Source: G963674835 sp963674835
Lineage (GTDB): Bacteria > Planctomycetota > Planctomycetia > Pirellulales > Thermoguttaceae
Assembly: GCA_963674835.2 (NCBI GenBank)
Contig: CAXXKC010000002.1
Span: forward strand, 1,922,001-1,986,000
Direction of reading: 5' to 3'
Length of the DNA stretch: 64,000 bases
Part shown: piece by piece, positions 41,086 through 48,991 of the stretch
Layout: each line of letters starts with the position of its first letter
Position numbering within the stretch: position 1 is the stretch's first letter
The notes under the pieces: generated by a model
What the model saw: only the letters and a program-made list of their open reading frames with translations
Database searches by the model: none
What the model was told of the DNA's origin: nothing
Made by a program: the position numbers and the translations under genes

Positions 41086-41862
41086 CTAGAGTGTGCTTAG
41101 GTAGCGGAGGGAGAGGGCGGAGTGGTGGAGCGGATCGTCGCCGGCGGCGTGGACGGTGAAGTATCCGCGATAGGAGAACTCCTCCAGAGCACCGAGCAGG
41201 GCGGGATAGTCGATCATTCCTTGGCCGACTGGGGTTGAGATGCCGTGGGCGTGGCCGGGTTGGACGGTAGCGTCGGTCGCCTGGACGTGGAGGACCCACG
41301 GTCCGAGTGCTTCAAGCGACTCGTGTGGAACATGGCCTGCGAGGAGCAGGTCGCCGGGGTTGAAGTCGATTCCCACGGTACCTTCGGGCAGATCGGCGAG
41401 AAGCTGAGCGAGGGTTTGCGGGCTATCGGCTCCGGCTTCGCTCGCCCAGAGGACGCCGGCTCGCTGGGCATGCTGTCCGAGATCGGCGAGGACTTCGGTC
41501 AACAGGCGTCGGGAGTTCGCATCGGGCGGTGGAACGCGGCCGATCGCGCCGAGGACAACCATGGCACCGAGTTGGTAGGCAAGATCGAAGGCATCCTTGG
41601 TGGCTTGCACGCGCCTGTCGAGCGCGTCGGTGGTGGCATAGCCGCGACGAGAGCGGAAGGTGACGGCGGCGACCCGCAGATTCAGATCTTCCAGGATTTT
41701 CCGCAATTGCCGCACGGCCGTACGTCCAAACTCCTGTGGGCGAACCTCCGTCCGGGCGTCGAGGACCACGGCCATCGCGCCCAACTCGGCCGCGGCGGCG
41801 AGGGCAGCCTTCAGTGGCATCCGCCAACCGGCCAGATCGACGGCAAGTTTGAGTTCGGACAC
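41086..41862 (-). CDS. Sugar phosphate isomerase/epimerase-like TIM barrel
   Basis: 258 residues, AP endonuclease 2/xylose-isomerase-like fold. Blocks: LKLAVDLAGWRMPLKAALAAAAELGAMAVVLDART, LRKILEDLNLRVAAVTFRSRRGYATTDALDRRVQATKDAFDLAYQLGAMVVLGAIGRVP, AGVLWASEAGADS, VGIDFNPGDLLLAGH, and VLHVQATDATVQ. Metal-ligand candidates E (SEAG), D (IDFNPGD) and H are present. No signal peptide, so cytoplasmic. Substrate unknown. No co-oriented neighbour; the divergent large secreted gene starts 102 bases away. Confidence 0.83.
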   Translation of the reverse strand: MSELKLAVDLAGWRMPLKAALAAAAELGAMAVVLDARTEVRPQEFGRTAVRQLRKILEDLNLRVAAVTFRSRRGYATTDALDRRVQATKDAFDLAYQLGAMVVLGAIGRVPPPDANSRRLLTEVLADLGQHAQRAGVLWASEAGADSPQTLAQLLADLPEGTVGIDFNPGDLLLAGHVPHESLEALGPWVLHVQATDATVQPGHAHGISTPVGQGMIDYPALLGALEEFSYRGYFTVHAAGDDPLHHSALSLRYLSTL

Positions 41863-41963
41863 GGGAGGCTCCTTCGGGTTGTAGCGGTTGCGCGCGTGCG
41901 GGTACAGGGATGCGGCTGGAGAGACGATGCTCTGATTGAACCGGCCACTGGAAGGCAGACACG

Positions 41964-44582
41964 TTGCCGATGAACTATCTCCTACCCCTACTGATTGTAG
42001 CGATCCATCCGGAGGCGCCTATCGAGAGTCGCTATCCGGAGGCGACGGCGGTGTTTTCGTGCACTTTTGATGCCTCGTGGGACACAAACTTCGACGAGTG
42101 GCCCGACAACTGGACGCGTCGGCAGGGTCCGGGGTTTCCGAGCTATGTGAAGATGGCACTGGCCAAGGAAGCTGGGCCGCCGTCCCGGAACTGTTTGAGG
42201 ATCGATTTGAACGGGGGCGGCGCGGTGGCGTTCAGTCCGCCAATCGCCGTTTCGTCGCGGTACAGCTACGTGCTGGAGGGCCAACTGAAGACGGAGGGCC
42301 TGGATCACGACGAGGCGTTCTTGTCGTTGACGCTGTTGAACGGCAAGCGGCAGCGTTTGGAAACGTACTATTCGAAGCGGGCCCGCGACCTGCACGAGTG
42401 GACCAAGTTTCGCCTGGGGCCGATATCGGCTAACCGGAGCGACGCGCGGATGGCGGTGATCGGTCTGCATCTGGAGCCGGGGCAGAAGGCGGATCTGCAC
42501 GGCAGCGCGATGTTCGACGACATCTGGCTGGGGCGGCTGCCGCGGATGTCGTTGGTCGTAAACAGCCCCTACCACCTGTTCACCGACGCGGGGCAGGTCG
42601 CCGTGACATGCACGGCATCGGGGTTCATGGACGGCGATCCGCTGGTGGCACTGGTGCTAGAGGACGCTGTTGGGCAGAAGATCGCCGAGGTGCAGCCGCC
42701 CTTGGAGATCCAGAAGTCGGAGAGCGAAGCAGAGATCTCGCTGGACGGCCCGGTCGAGAAGCAGCCGCCTGTGGGCATGGCGACCTGGAAACCGCCGATC
42801 CCGGGTCCAGGGTTCTATCGGGTGCGTGGGCTGATGAAGGGGAATGAGGGGATGGTTCAGCGTCAGGTCGTGGTGTTGGCCGTGCTGGACGAGAGCAGGC
42901 CGCCCCGGAGCGGAGAGTTTGGCTGGAGCCTTCCGCGGGGAGCGCATCCCATGGGGCTGCCGGAGCTGGCGTGGCTGGCAAGCCAAGCGGGCATCAATTG
43001 GGTGAAGTTTCCCGTGTGGTACGCGGCCGAATCGGGCGACGACGAGGTGGCCCAACTGATCACCTTCAACGAGCGGCTGATGTCGCAGGGCATTTCGATG
43101 GTGGGAATGCTGAGCCGGCCGCCGAGGAAGATCCGCGAGCAGTTCGAGCACCCGGAATCGGTTCCGGCTGCGGAGGTCTTTTCGTCGAGCGAGGACGTGT
43201 GGTATCCGTCGGTCGAGTTGGTCATGATGCGTTTGGCGACGCTCGTGCGTTGGTGGCAACTGGGGACCGACACGGATACGAGCTTTGTGGACTATCCGAA
43301 TCTGACGGAGAAGATCTCGCAGATCAAAGCTTGTCTGGACCGCATCGGCCAGAACGTGAACCTGGGGTTCGGTTGGAACTGGATGGTCCAGCTTCCGCGG
43401 AGCACGAAGCAGCCACCGCCATGGCGATTCCTGAACCTCTCCTGCGGACCGCCGTTGACCGATCAAGAGTTGGAATCGTACTTGGCGGTGACTCAGCAGT
43501 CGGGACTGAAGCGGTGGGTGGTCTTGGAACCGTTGCCCGACAAGCAATATCCCATGCAGACACGGGTGTGCGATCTGGTCCGCCGGATGATGGCGGCGAA
43601 GATCCACGGCGCCGAAGGGGTTTTCATACCGGACCCGTTCGATGCGAACTGCGGTCTGATGAATGAGGATGGCACCCCGGGTGAGCTTCTGCTGCCGTGG
43701 CGGACGACGGCATTGATGCTTTCCGGCGCGGGGTATGCCGGGACGATGGAACTGCCATGCGGCAGCCCCAACCAAGTGTTTATACAGAAGGGGAGCGCCG
43801 TGATGGCGGTATGGAACCGCGAGCGGGTTCGCGAGGTGGTCCATTTCGGCGACGACGTGAGGCAGGTGGATCTTTGGTCGGGCGAGCACGCTCCCCAGCA
43901 ACAGGATCACCGCCAGGTGATCGACGTAGGGCCTGTGCCGACGTTCGTAACGGGGTTGGAGCTGCCGCTGTTGAAATGGCGTCAGGCGTGTTCGATGGCC
44001 AAGGATCGGATTCCCAGCGTGTTCGGCCAGAGGCACGAGAACAACCTGCTCGTGAAGAACACTTTCGACGTGGGGGTCAGTGGCGAGCTGAAGCTGGTGA
44101 TGCCGGAGGTGTGGTCCGTGCGTCCAAATCGGGTCGACTTTCACTTGGCCGCCGGCGAAACACTTCGCGTGCCTTTCGAGCTGACGCTCCCGTTCGATGC
44201 GACCAGCGGCCAGCACCGGGTGCGTGTGGATTTCACGCTTCATGCCGACAAGGCGTATCGATTCAGTGCGTATTTCACGATCGGCGTGGGCCTGGGCGAC
44301 GTGTACGTGGAGTGCATTACGCAACTGAACAGCAACGGAGAACTGGAGGTAGAGCAGCAGTTCCATAACGAGACATCGAAGCCAGTCAGCTTTCGTTGCG
44401 AACTGTTCGTTCCGGACCGGAAGCGACTGAAGACCGACGTGCTCGACCTGCAGCGAGGATCCGTGGCGAGGACATTCCGCCTAAGCGATGGGCAGAAACT
44501 GGTCGGCAAGACGCTGTGGCTGCGAGCAGAGGAAATCGGCGGTTCGCGGGTTTTGAACTATCGATTCGTAGCCCAGCCATGA
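41964..44582 (+). CDS. Large secreted protein with a GH-like segment, function unknown
   Basis: 872 residues from TTG 41964 (ATG 41970 is also possible; GGAAGG ends about 7 bases before the TTG). A short hydrophobic N-terminus (YLLPLLIVAIHP) may be a signal peptide. Residues about 30-200 read as a carbohydrate-binding-like beta sandwich (CLRIDLNGGGAVAFSPPIAV, YVLEGQLKTEG, HGSAMFDDIWLGRLP). The central third has a TIM-barrel-like run (PMGLPELAWLASQAGINWVKFPVWYAAESGDDEVAQLITFNERLMSQGISMVGML), then beta-rich C-terminal domains. It is tempting to call it a glycoside hydrolase, but I cannot point to catalytic acids. Confidence 0.7.
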   Translation: MPMNYLLPLLIVAIHPEAPIESRYPEATAVFSCTFDASWDTNFDEWPDNWTRRQGPGFPSYVKMALAKEAGPPSRNCLRIDLNGGGAVAFSPPIAVSSRYSYVLEGQLKTEGLDHDEAFLSLTLLNGKRQRLETYYSKRARDLHEWTKFRLGPISANRSDARMAVIGLHLEPGQKADLHGSAMFDDIWLGRLPRMSLVVNSPYHLFTDAGQVAVTCTASGFMDGDPLVALVLEDAVGQKIAEVQPPLEIQKSESEAEISLDGPVEKQPPVGMATWKPPIPGPGFYRVRGLMKGNEGMVQRQVVVLAVLDESRPPRSGEFGWSLPRGAHPMGLPELAWLASQAGINWVKFPVWYAAESGDDEVAQLITFNERLMSQGISMVGMLSRPPRKIREQFEHPESVPAAEVFSSSEDVWYPSVELVMMRLATLVRWWQLGTDTDTSFVDYPNLTEKISQIKACLDRIGQNVNLGFGWNWMVQLPRSTKQPPPWRFLNLSCGPPLTDQELESYLAVTQQSGLKRWVVLEPLPDKQYPMQTRVCDLVRRMMAAKIHGAEGVFIPDPFDANCGLMNEDGTPGELLLPWRTTALMLSGAGYAGTMELPCGSPNQVFIQKGSAVMAVWNRERVREVVHFGDDVRQVDLWSGEHAPQQQDHRQVIDVGPVPTFVTGLELPLLKWRQACSMAKDRIPSVFGQRHENNLLVKNTFDVGVSGELKLVMPEVWSVRPNRVDFHLAAGETLRVPFELTLPFDATSGQHRVRVDFTLHADKAYRFSAYFTIGVGLGDVYVECITQLNSNGELEVEQQFHNETSKPVSFRCELFVPDRKRLKTDVLDLQRGSVARTFRLSDGQKLVGKTLWLRAEEIGGSRVLNYRFVAQP

Positions 44583-44665
44583 GTGGTTCGACGGCTGCGA
44601 GACCTCTTGGTCGGCAGAATCGATTCGGTCTGCATGACCGGTGCTTGGCGGACCGTGCGGCGTAG

Positions 44666-44692
44666 GGTCTCGGCAGACCGGGGGACACCCCC
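44666..44692 (+). promoter_or_regulatory. Two adjacent hairpins in the leader of the HDOD gene
   Basis: GGTCT-CGGC-AGACC (44666-44679) is followed directly by GGGGG-ACA-CCCCC (44680-44692), and the AGGGA-like Shine-Dalgarno and ATG 44708 come next. The second hairpin could interfere with ribosome access or act in attenuation. No T-run is present. Confidence 0.4.
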
Positions 44693-44707
44693 CTCAGGGA
44701 ATACCCC

Positions 44708-46450
44708 ATGAGTATGAGCTACACTTGTCGTGGAGATCAGTGGGCCGCCGACAGGAACCAGCGGTCGCGCTCCGAGTCTGCCCCGGCGAAGTTTATGAGT
44801 CAGTCCGCCAACACCCTCGACCGTCTGGTTGCCAGCGCCCGGCAGTTCTACAGTCTGCCGGCGGTGGCGATGCAGGTATTGGAGCTGACGAACAACCCGA
44901 GCGTCGACACGCACGCATTGAAGCAGTGCCTGGAGAACGACCCGGCGTTGACGACCAAGGTGCTGCGGGTGGTGAACAGCTCGCTGTTCGGGCTGAGCCG
45001 GCAGGTGTCGGACCTCAACCAGGCACTGGCGATGCTGGGAACGAAGCCGCTGAAGCTGCTCGTTCTCGGATTCAGCCTGCCGCCGGAACTGTTCCGCGGG
45101 GTTGCCGGTGACATGTTGGCGTCGTACTGGCGTCATACGCTGACGAAGGCCGTGGCAGCGAGAGAGATCGCCGAGACGCTGTGGCGACAGTCGGGCGACG
45201 AGGCGTTCCTGGCCGGACTGCTTCAAGACCTGGGCATGCTGCTGTTGATCCAGGAACTGGGACCGCCGTATGTGGACTTGCTGCGCAAGATTCACTTGCA
45301 GGGCGAGGATCTGCTGTCATGGGAACGGCGATCGCTGGGATTCGATCATGCCACGTTGACGGCGCGGATTCTGGAACATTGGGGGCTGCCAGCGGCGCTG
45401 GTTGACGCCGTGGAGGTGGACAGCAACGGCCAGGGTGAGGACGACAGTTCGGCTGAGACAAGGGATCTTCGGCAGATTCTGGAGTTAGCGGAGTTGGTGA
45501 GCCAATTGCTGGCCGATGAACGATCGGAAGCCCTGCCGGAGTTGTTGCAGTACGGCAAGCATGCCTGCAACCTGACGTCGGCCCGTTTGGACGGACTGGT
45601 CAGCACGCTGGAAGAGAAGGTCCAGCAGTTGGCCGACGTGCTTTCGCTTCAACTGCCGCAAGGGGTCGACTACATCGACGTGCTGTCGTGTGCTCACCGG
45701 CAGTTGGCGGAAGCGGCGTCGGAGTTGGCCGTGGAATGGGTTGCCGATCGACACGGAGATCCGGGGAAACGTTTGGGGCAAGCGGCGCGCGACGAAATGC
45801 AGACGCTGTGCAGTGCGGTGGCAGACGTAGCGAGGGAGCCGGCCCGACAGCGAACGGTCGCGGCCAGTGTGCCGACGGCCGAACGACCCGTTGCGGCCAC
45901 AGTTTCGCACGGCGCCACGGCGGTTTCGACGATGAGCCCGGTGGGATCTTTGGCGGCGCCGGCCGGATCGGTTGCTCCGGACGACATCCTTCTGGCCCGT
46001 CTGGGAGCGACGGCGGCCGCGTGCCGGCAGTCGCGATGCGCGTTGAGCCTTCTGCTGGTGGAATTGGTGGGCACGAGCGAATTGGTCTTCACAGCGGGCG
46101 CGGACGGGGTCGCCAGACTTCGTCAAGTGCTGGAGACCGCGTGCCGACAACTGGACCACCCGAACATGATCTGCCTGCCGCACAGCGAGGCGGGATTCGC
46201 GATTATCTTGCCGGACTGTGAGCGACGGGCCGCGGTAGAGTTAGGCAACACTCTGATCGACCGGTTGCGGGGCCTGGCACAAATGCACCGTGCCGGTCGC
46301 TCTCTGCGAGGCATCGCTGTGGGAGCGGCGACCGTTTCGCTGCCGCCACGCAACTTTCCGGCGGAAGAGCTGTTCAGTGCGGCGGATCGCTGCCGGTACG
46401 GGTCGCACGCTTCGGGCGGCGGCGTCGTGAAGAGCATCGAGATCTATTGA
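44708..46450 (+). CDS. HDOD-domain protein with degenerate GGDEF domain
   Basis: 580 residues, cytoplasmic. Residues about 35-260 are an HDOD domain: FYSLPAVAMQVLELTNNPSVDTHALKQCLENDPALTTKVLRVVNSSLFGLSRQVSDLNQALAMLGTKPLKLLVLGF, AAREIAETLWRQSGDEAFLAGLLQDLGMLLL, and DHATLTARILEHWGLPAALVDAV. An Ala/Pro-rich linker leads to a C-terminal domain (residues about 425-580) with the fold pattern of GGDEF (LSLLLVELVGTSELVFTAGADGVARLRQVL, EAGFAIILPDCERRAAVELGNTLIDRLR) but with no GG(D/E)EF signature, so it is unlikely to make c-di-GMP. Probable signalling scaffold. The leader has two hairpins. Confidence 0.88.
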   Translation: MSMSYTCRGDQWAADRNQRSRSESAPAKFMSQSANTLDRLVASARQFYSLPAVAMQVLELTNNPSVDTHALKQCLENDPALTTKVLRVVNSSLFGLSRQVSDLNQALAMLGTKPLKLLVLGFSLPPELFRGVAGDMLASYWRHTLTKAVAAREIAETLWRQSGDEAFLAGLLQDLGMLLLIQELGPPYVDLLRKIHLQGEDLLSWERRSLGFDHATLTARILEHWGLPAALVDAVEVDSNGQGEDDSSAETRDLRQILELAELVSQLLADERSEALPELLQYGKHACNLTSARLDGLVSTLEEKVQQLADVLSLQLPQGVDYIDVLSCAHRQLAEAASELAVEWVADRHGDPGKRLGQAARDEMQTLCSAVADVAREPARQRTVAASVPTAERPVAATVSHGATAVSTMSPVGSLAAPAGSVAPDDILLARLGATAAACRQSRCALSLLLVELVGTSELVFTAGADGVARLRQVLETACRQLDHPNMICLPHSEAGFAIILPDCERRAAVELGNTLIDRLRGLAQMHRAGRSLRGIAVGAATVSLPPRNFPAEELFSAADRCRYGSHASGGGVVKSIEIY

Positions 46451-46553
46451 AGCCGGGTTTCGAGCCCATCGGCCGACCGCGGATCGCGGCGTCCCTGCCA
46501 CTCATTCAGGGGGAATTGCGACGAGGGCACCTCGTATCGAGGCCACTACCCAC

Positions 46554-46583
46554 TTGGAGCAATAAACGGGGGTTTGCTAGAAT
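46554..46583 (+). promoter_or_regulatory. Sigma-70-type promoter for the S1-domain gene
   Basis: TTGGAG (46554-46559), an 18-base spacer, then TAGAAT (46578-46583), which differs from the -10 consensus at one position. Transcription from here would give a leader of about 180 bases before ATG 46770, containing the branched fold listed next. Confidence 0.5.
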
Positions 46584-46649
46584 GACAGCTTCCGGTTATT
46601 GAGAGAGTGGTTGCGTGGGCACAAGGAAACCGGGCAAGCGGAAGTGCGG

Positions 46650-46722
46650 CGCGATAGGAATTCGTCGAGCCTCGGCGGGCAAGGCCGCCGGGATCGCTGA
46701 CCGCTGGAGCGGTCCTATCGCG
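46650..46722 (+). promoter_or_regulatory. Branched RNA leader of the S1-domain gene
   Basis: The closing stem is CGCGATAGGA (46650-46659) with TCCTATCGCG (46713-46722), ten perfect pairs plus two possible G-U pairs. Inside are CGGCGG-GCAAGG-CCGCCG (46673-46690) and GACCGCT-GG-AGCGGTC (46699-46714), the last overlapping the closing stem by two bases. It ends 47 bases before ATG 46770. A multi-branched leader in front of a four-S1-domain RNA-binding protein suggests autoregulation, but no known riboswitch or r-protein leader is recognised. Confidence 0.5.
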
Positions 46723-46769
46723 TTTGGCACGGGCAAATGGGACACGATTCAAGTATCAGGAAGTGATCG

Positions 46770-48527
46770 ATGCATAGCGATGCAGATGACCGGCAGCCGG
46801 TGCCGGAGGAGCATCCCGATTCGAGCGCGAACCCTTCTACGTCGGAGAGCACGGCGAGCGACGCGTCGGACGACAACCGACCACGGCGGCGGATCTTGAT
46901 CGGTTCGCAGCGCGATCTGTTTCGACCGAATCCCAAGCGGGACCAGATACCGGTGGTCGACCCGGAGAAGACTCCTCCGGCGGCCGTGACACCCGCGCCG
47001 GAGCCACCGCCGCCCGCGCCGGAGCCGCCAGTCGTTGCCGAAACGCCCCCGGCACCACCTGCGAAAGAGCCCGTTGTGAGCGCATCGCCCGCGACACCGC
47101 CGGCGGAGGAACCGGTTGTGGAGCCTCCGGCGGCTGCCGCAGACGCACCGGCACCGCAGCAAGCGACGGCGGCGGAAGTTGCCGCGGAGCAAGAGGCGGA
47201 AGAAGCCGCCGAAATGCCGGTCGTGAATATGAAGGCCATCGAGCGCCAGGCACCGCCGCCGCGCCCGACCGGGCAGAAGAAGATCGTTCCCCCCAGTCCG
47301 CGACGACGTTTGTCGCCGGAGTTGGAGGAGGAATTTGAGGAGATGTTGGACGGCGTGAGCCTGGAGGAGTTGATTGCGACGGGGCAGGACGTGACGTCGC
47401 AGGAGCCTCTGGAGCTGGAGTCGAAGCACTCGGCGCGGGTGATCAGCGTTCGGCGTGACGACGTGTTCGTGGAACTGGGCGGCCGGGAGCAGGGAATTCT
47501 GCCGTTGGGGCAATTCAAGGAACCGCCCGAGGCGGGGACGACAGTGGAAGTGGTCGTGTCGCGATTCAACCGGGACGACGGCTTGTATGAACTGTCGCTG
47601 CCGGGTGCAGCAGCCAGCGTCGGCGACTGGTCGGACTTGGAAGAGGGGATCGTGGTGGAGGCCCGCGTGACGGGGCACAACACGGGCGGGCTGGAATGCG
47701 AAGTCAACCACATTCGTGGGTTCATACCCGTGAGCCAGATTTCGCTCTACCGCGTGGAGAACCTCGAGGAGTTCGTCGGGCAGAAGTTCACATGCCTGGT
47801 GACGGAGGCCAATCCGCAGCGCGGCAACCTGGTGCTTAGCCGCCGCGCCGTACTGGAGCGTGAGCGGGAGGAAGCGCGGGAGAATCTGCTGGAGTCGTTG
47901 GCTCCGGGCCAGATTCACGAGGGGGTCGTGCGGAAGCTGATGGATTTCGGCGCGTTTGTGGACCTGGGCGGCGTGGACGGTTTGTTGCACGTCAGCCAGT
48001 TAGCTTGGGGACGCGTCAAGCATCCGAGCGAGGTGATCCACGAGGGCCAGCACATTAAGGTTCGCGTCGACAAAGTCGACCAGGAAGCACGCCGCATCAG
48101 CTTGTCGTACCGCGATCTTTTGGAGAATCCGTGGACGGACGTGGCGCAGAAGTACCCGGTCAACACGCCGGTGCACGGCAAGGTGACGCGGTTGATGGAA
48201 TTCGGCGCGTTCGTGGAGTTGGAGCCGGGCGTGGAAGGGCTGGTGCACATTTCCGAGCTGGCGCCGAGGCGCGTTTGGCGCGTGAGCGACGTTGTGAAGG
48301 AAGACGACGAGGTGGACGTGATGGTCCTTTCGGTCGACCCGAGCGCGCAGCGGATCAGCCTATCGATGAAGAGCCTGATGCCGGAGCCGGTCGCGGCCAA
48401 GGAAGAAGAGGCGGAGCCGGAGCAAGTTCAGCCGGCCCAGAAGACGAAGCCGCGGCAGCCCGACAAGCCGTTGAAGGGTGGGCTTGGCCGATCGGCCGGG
48501 GGCGATCGATTTGGGCTGAAATGGTAG
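46770..48527 (+). CDS. Four-S1-domain RNA-binding protein (ribosomal protein S1-like)
   Basis: 585 residues; AGGAAG six bases before the ATG. Residues 1-210 are disordered: acidic and Ser-rich, then a long Pro/Ala/Glu repeat (about 65-135) and a basic stretch near 170-180. Four S1 domains follow at about 217-278, 292-360, 380-448 and 465-534, the last two the most canonical (GVVRKLMDFGAFVDLGGVDGLLHVSQL; GKVTRLMEFGAFVELEPGVEGLVHISEL), then an acidic to basic tail. E. coli RpsA has six S1 domains and no such N-terminal region. It is either the planctomycete S1 or a paralogue; it should bind RNA on the ribosome or elsewhere. Confidence 0.88.
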   Translation: MHSDADDRQPVPEEHPDSSANPSTSESTASDASDDNRPRRRILIGSQRDLFRPNPKRDQIPVVDPEKTPPAAVTPAPEPPPPAPEPPVVAETPPAPPAKEPVVSASPATPPAEEPVVEPPAAAADAPAPQQATAAEVAAEQEAEEAAEMPVVNMKAIERQAPPPRPTGQKKIVPPSPRRRLSPELEEEFEEMLDGVSLEELIATGQDVTSQEPLELESKHSARVISVRRDDVFVELGGREQGILPLGQFKEPPEAGTTVEVVVSRFNRDDGLYELSLPGAAASVGDWSDLEEGIVVEARVTGHNTGGLECEVNHIRGFIPVSQISLYRVENLEEFVGQKFTCLVTEANPQRGNLVLSRRAVLEREREEARENLLESLAPGQIHEGVVRKLMDFGAFVDLGGVDGLLHVSQLAWGRVKHPSEVIHEGQHIKVRVDKVDQEARRISLSYRDLLENPWTDVAQKYPVNTPVHGKVTRLMEFGAFVELEPGVEGLVHISELAPRRVWRVSDVVKEDDEVDVMVLSVDPSAQRISLSMKSLMPEPVAAKEEEAEPEQVQPAQKTKPRQPDKPLKGGLGRSAGGDRFGLKW

Positions 48528-48991
48528 GGTAAGGTTCGGGCCGGGGGTCGATCGGGGCCGCTGTTATAGTCGGTGCGCCTTGTAGAATCGTCTCCATTGC
48601 GCGATTCCGAGCGTCGATCTGGCGTCTGGGGGCTGCCGGCTCGTCTTATTTTGCCTCGTGCAACGATTGCAGCACGACCGGCAAAGTCCTTCAGGCTTAT
48701 CAGAACGACGGCCCGATAAGGAAGTAGGGCGCACAAGACTCCTGGTCTCGTACGCCTCACACCCGACCCTTAGTGCGAGTCGCACTGGACTGTAGCGTTC
48801 GCGGCGGAGTGTTTCTTCAGTTCCGAAAGCGATTTGTACGCTACACCGGCGTGAAAGACGTTCTAGCTCGGTCGTTAAGTCGTCCATGGACACAAGCGCA
48901 CCTGAACCGTCCCTGGCGCAAACGACCGAGCTTCTTTCATTCTTGGGAACCGCGGTTGGCCTGTTGATCAATGCCGCGGGAGTCCGTCGCG
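48528..48991. other. Convergent spacer with structured elements
   Basis: 464 bases between the S1 gene (plus) and the HEAT-repeat gene (minus). At 48634-48683 TGCCGG plus TCGTGC pair with the contiguous GCACGACCGGCA; CTTATC (48696-48701) pairs with GATAAG (48715-48720). A dispersed repeat occupies 48777-48845. An open frame at 48773 is just the repeat being read. Nothing else is supported. Confidence 0.45.
48777..48845 (+). repeat. Dispersed hairpin repeat, copy 2
   Basis: Same unit as 21417-21485: CGCACTGGACTGTAGCGT, GCGGCGGAGTGTTTCT and a terminal ACGCTACA. Here TGTAGCGT (48791-48798) and ACGCTACA (48838-48845) form a perfect 8-bp stem. Read as protein, both copies give RVALDCSxxGGVFL, a sign that such repeats seed spurious ORFs. 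Confidence 0.65.

Larger units (their letters stand above)
46451..46769. other. Intergenic region upstream of the S1-domain gene
   Basis: About 320 bases without a gene, holding the TTGGAG/TAGAAT promoter (46554-46583) and the branched leader (46650-46722). Before the promoter nothing clear is seen. The GTG frame at 46615 has no family resemblance. Confidence 0.45.

Noticed and set aside
48773..48967. 64-residue open frame in the S1/HEAT spacer
   Set aside because: Begins within the dispersed repeat; copy 1 gives the same RVALDCSxxGGVFL reading, so it is repeat-derived.
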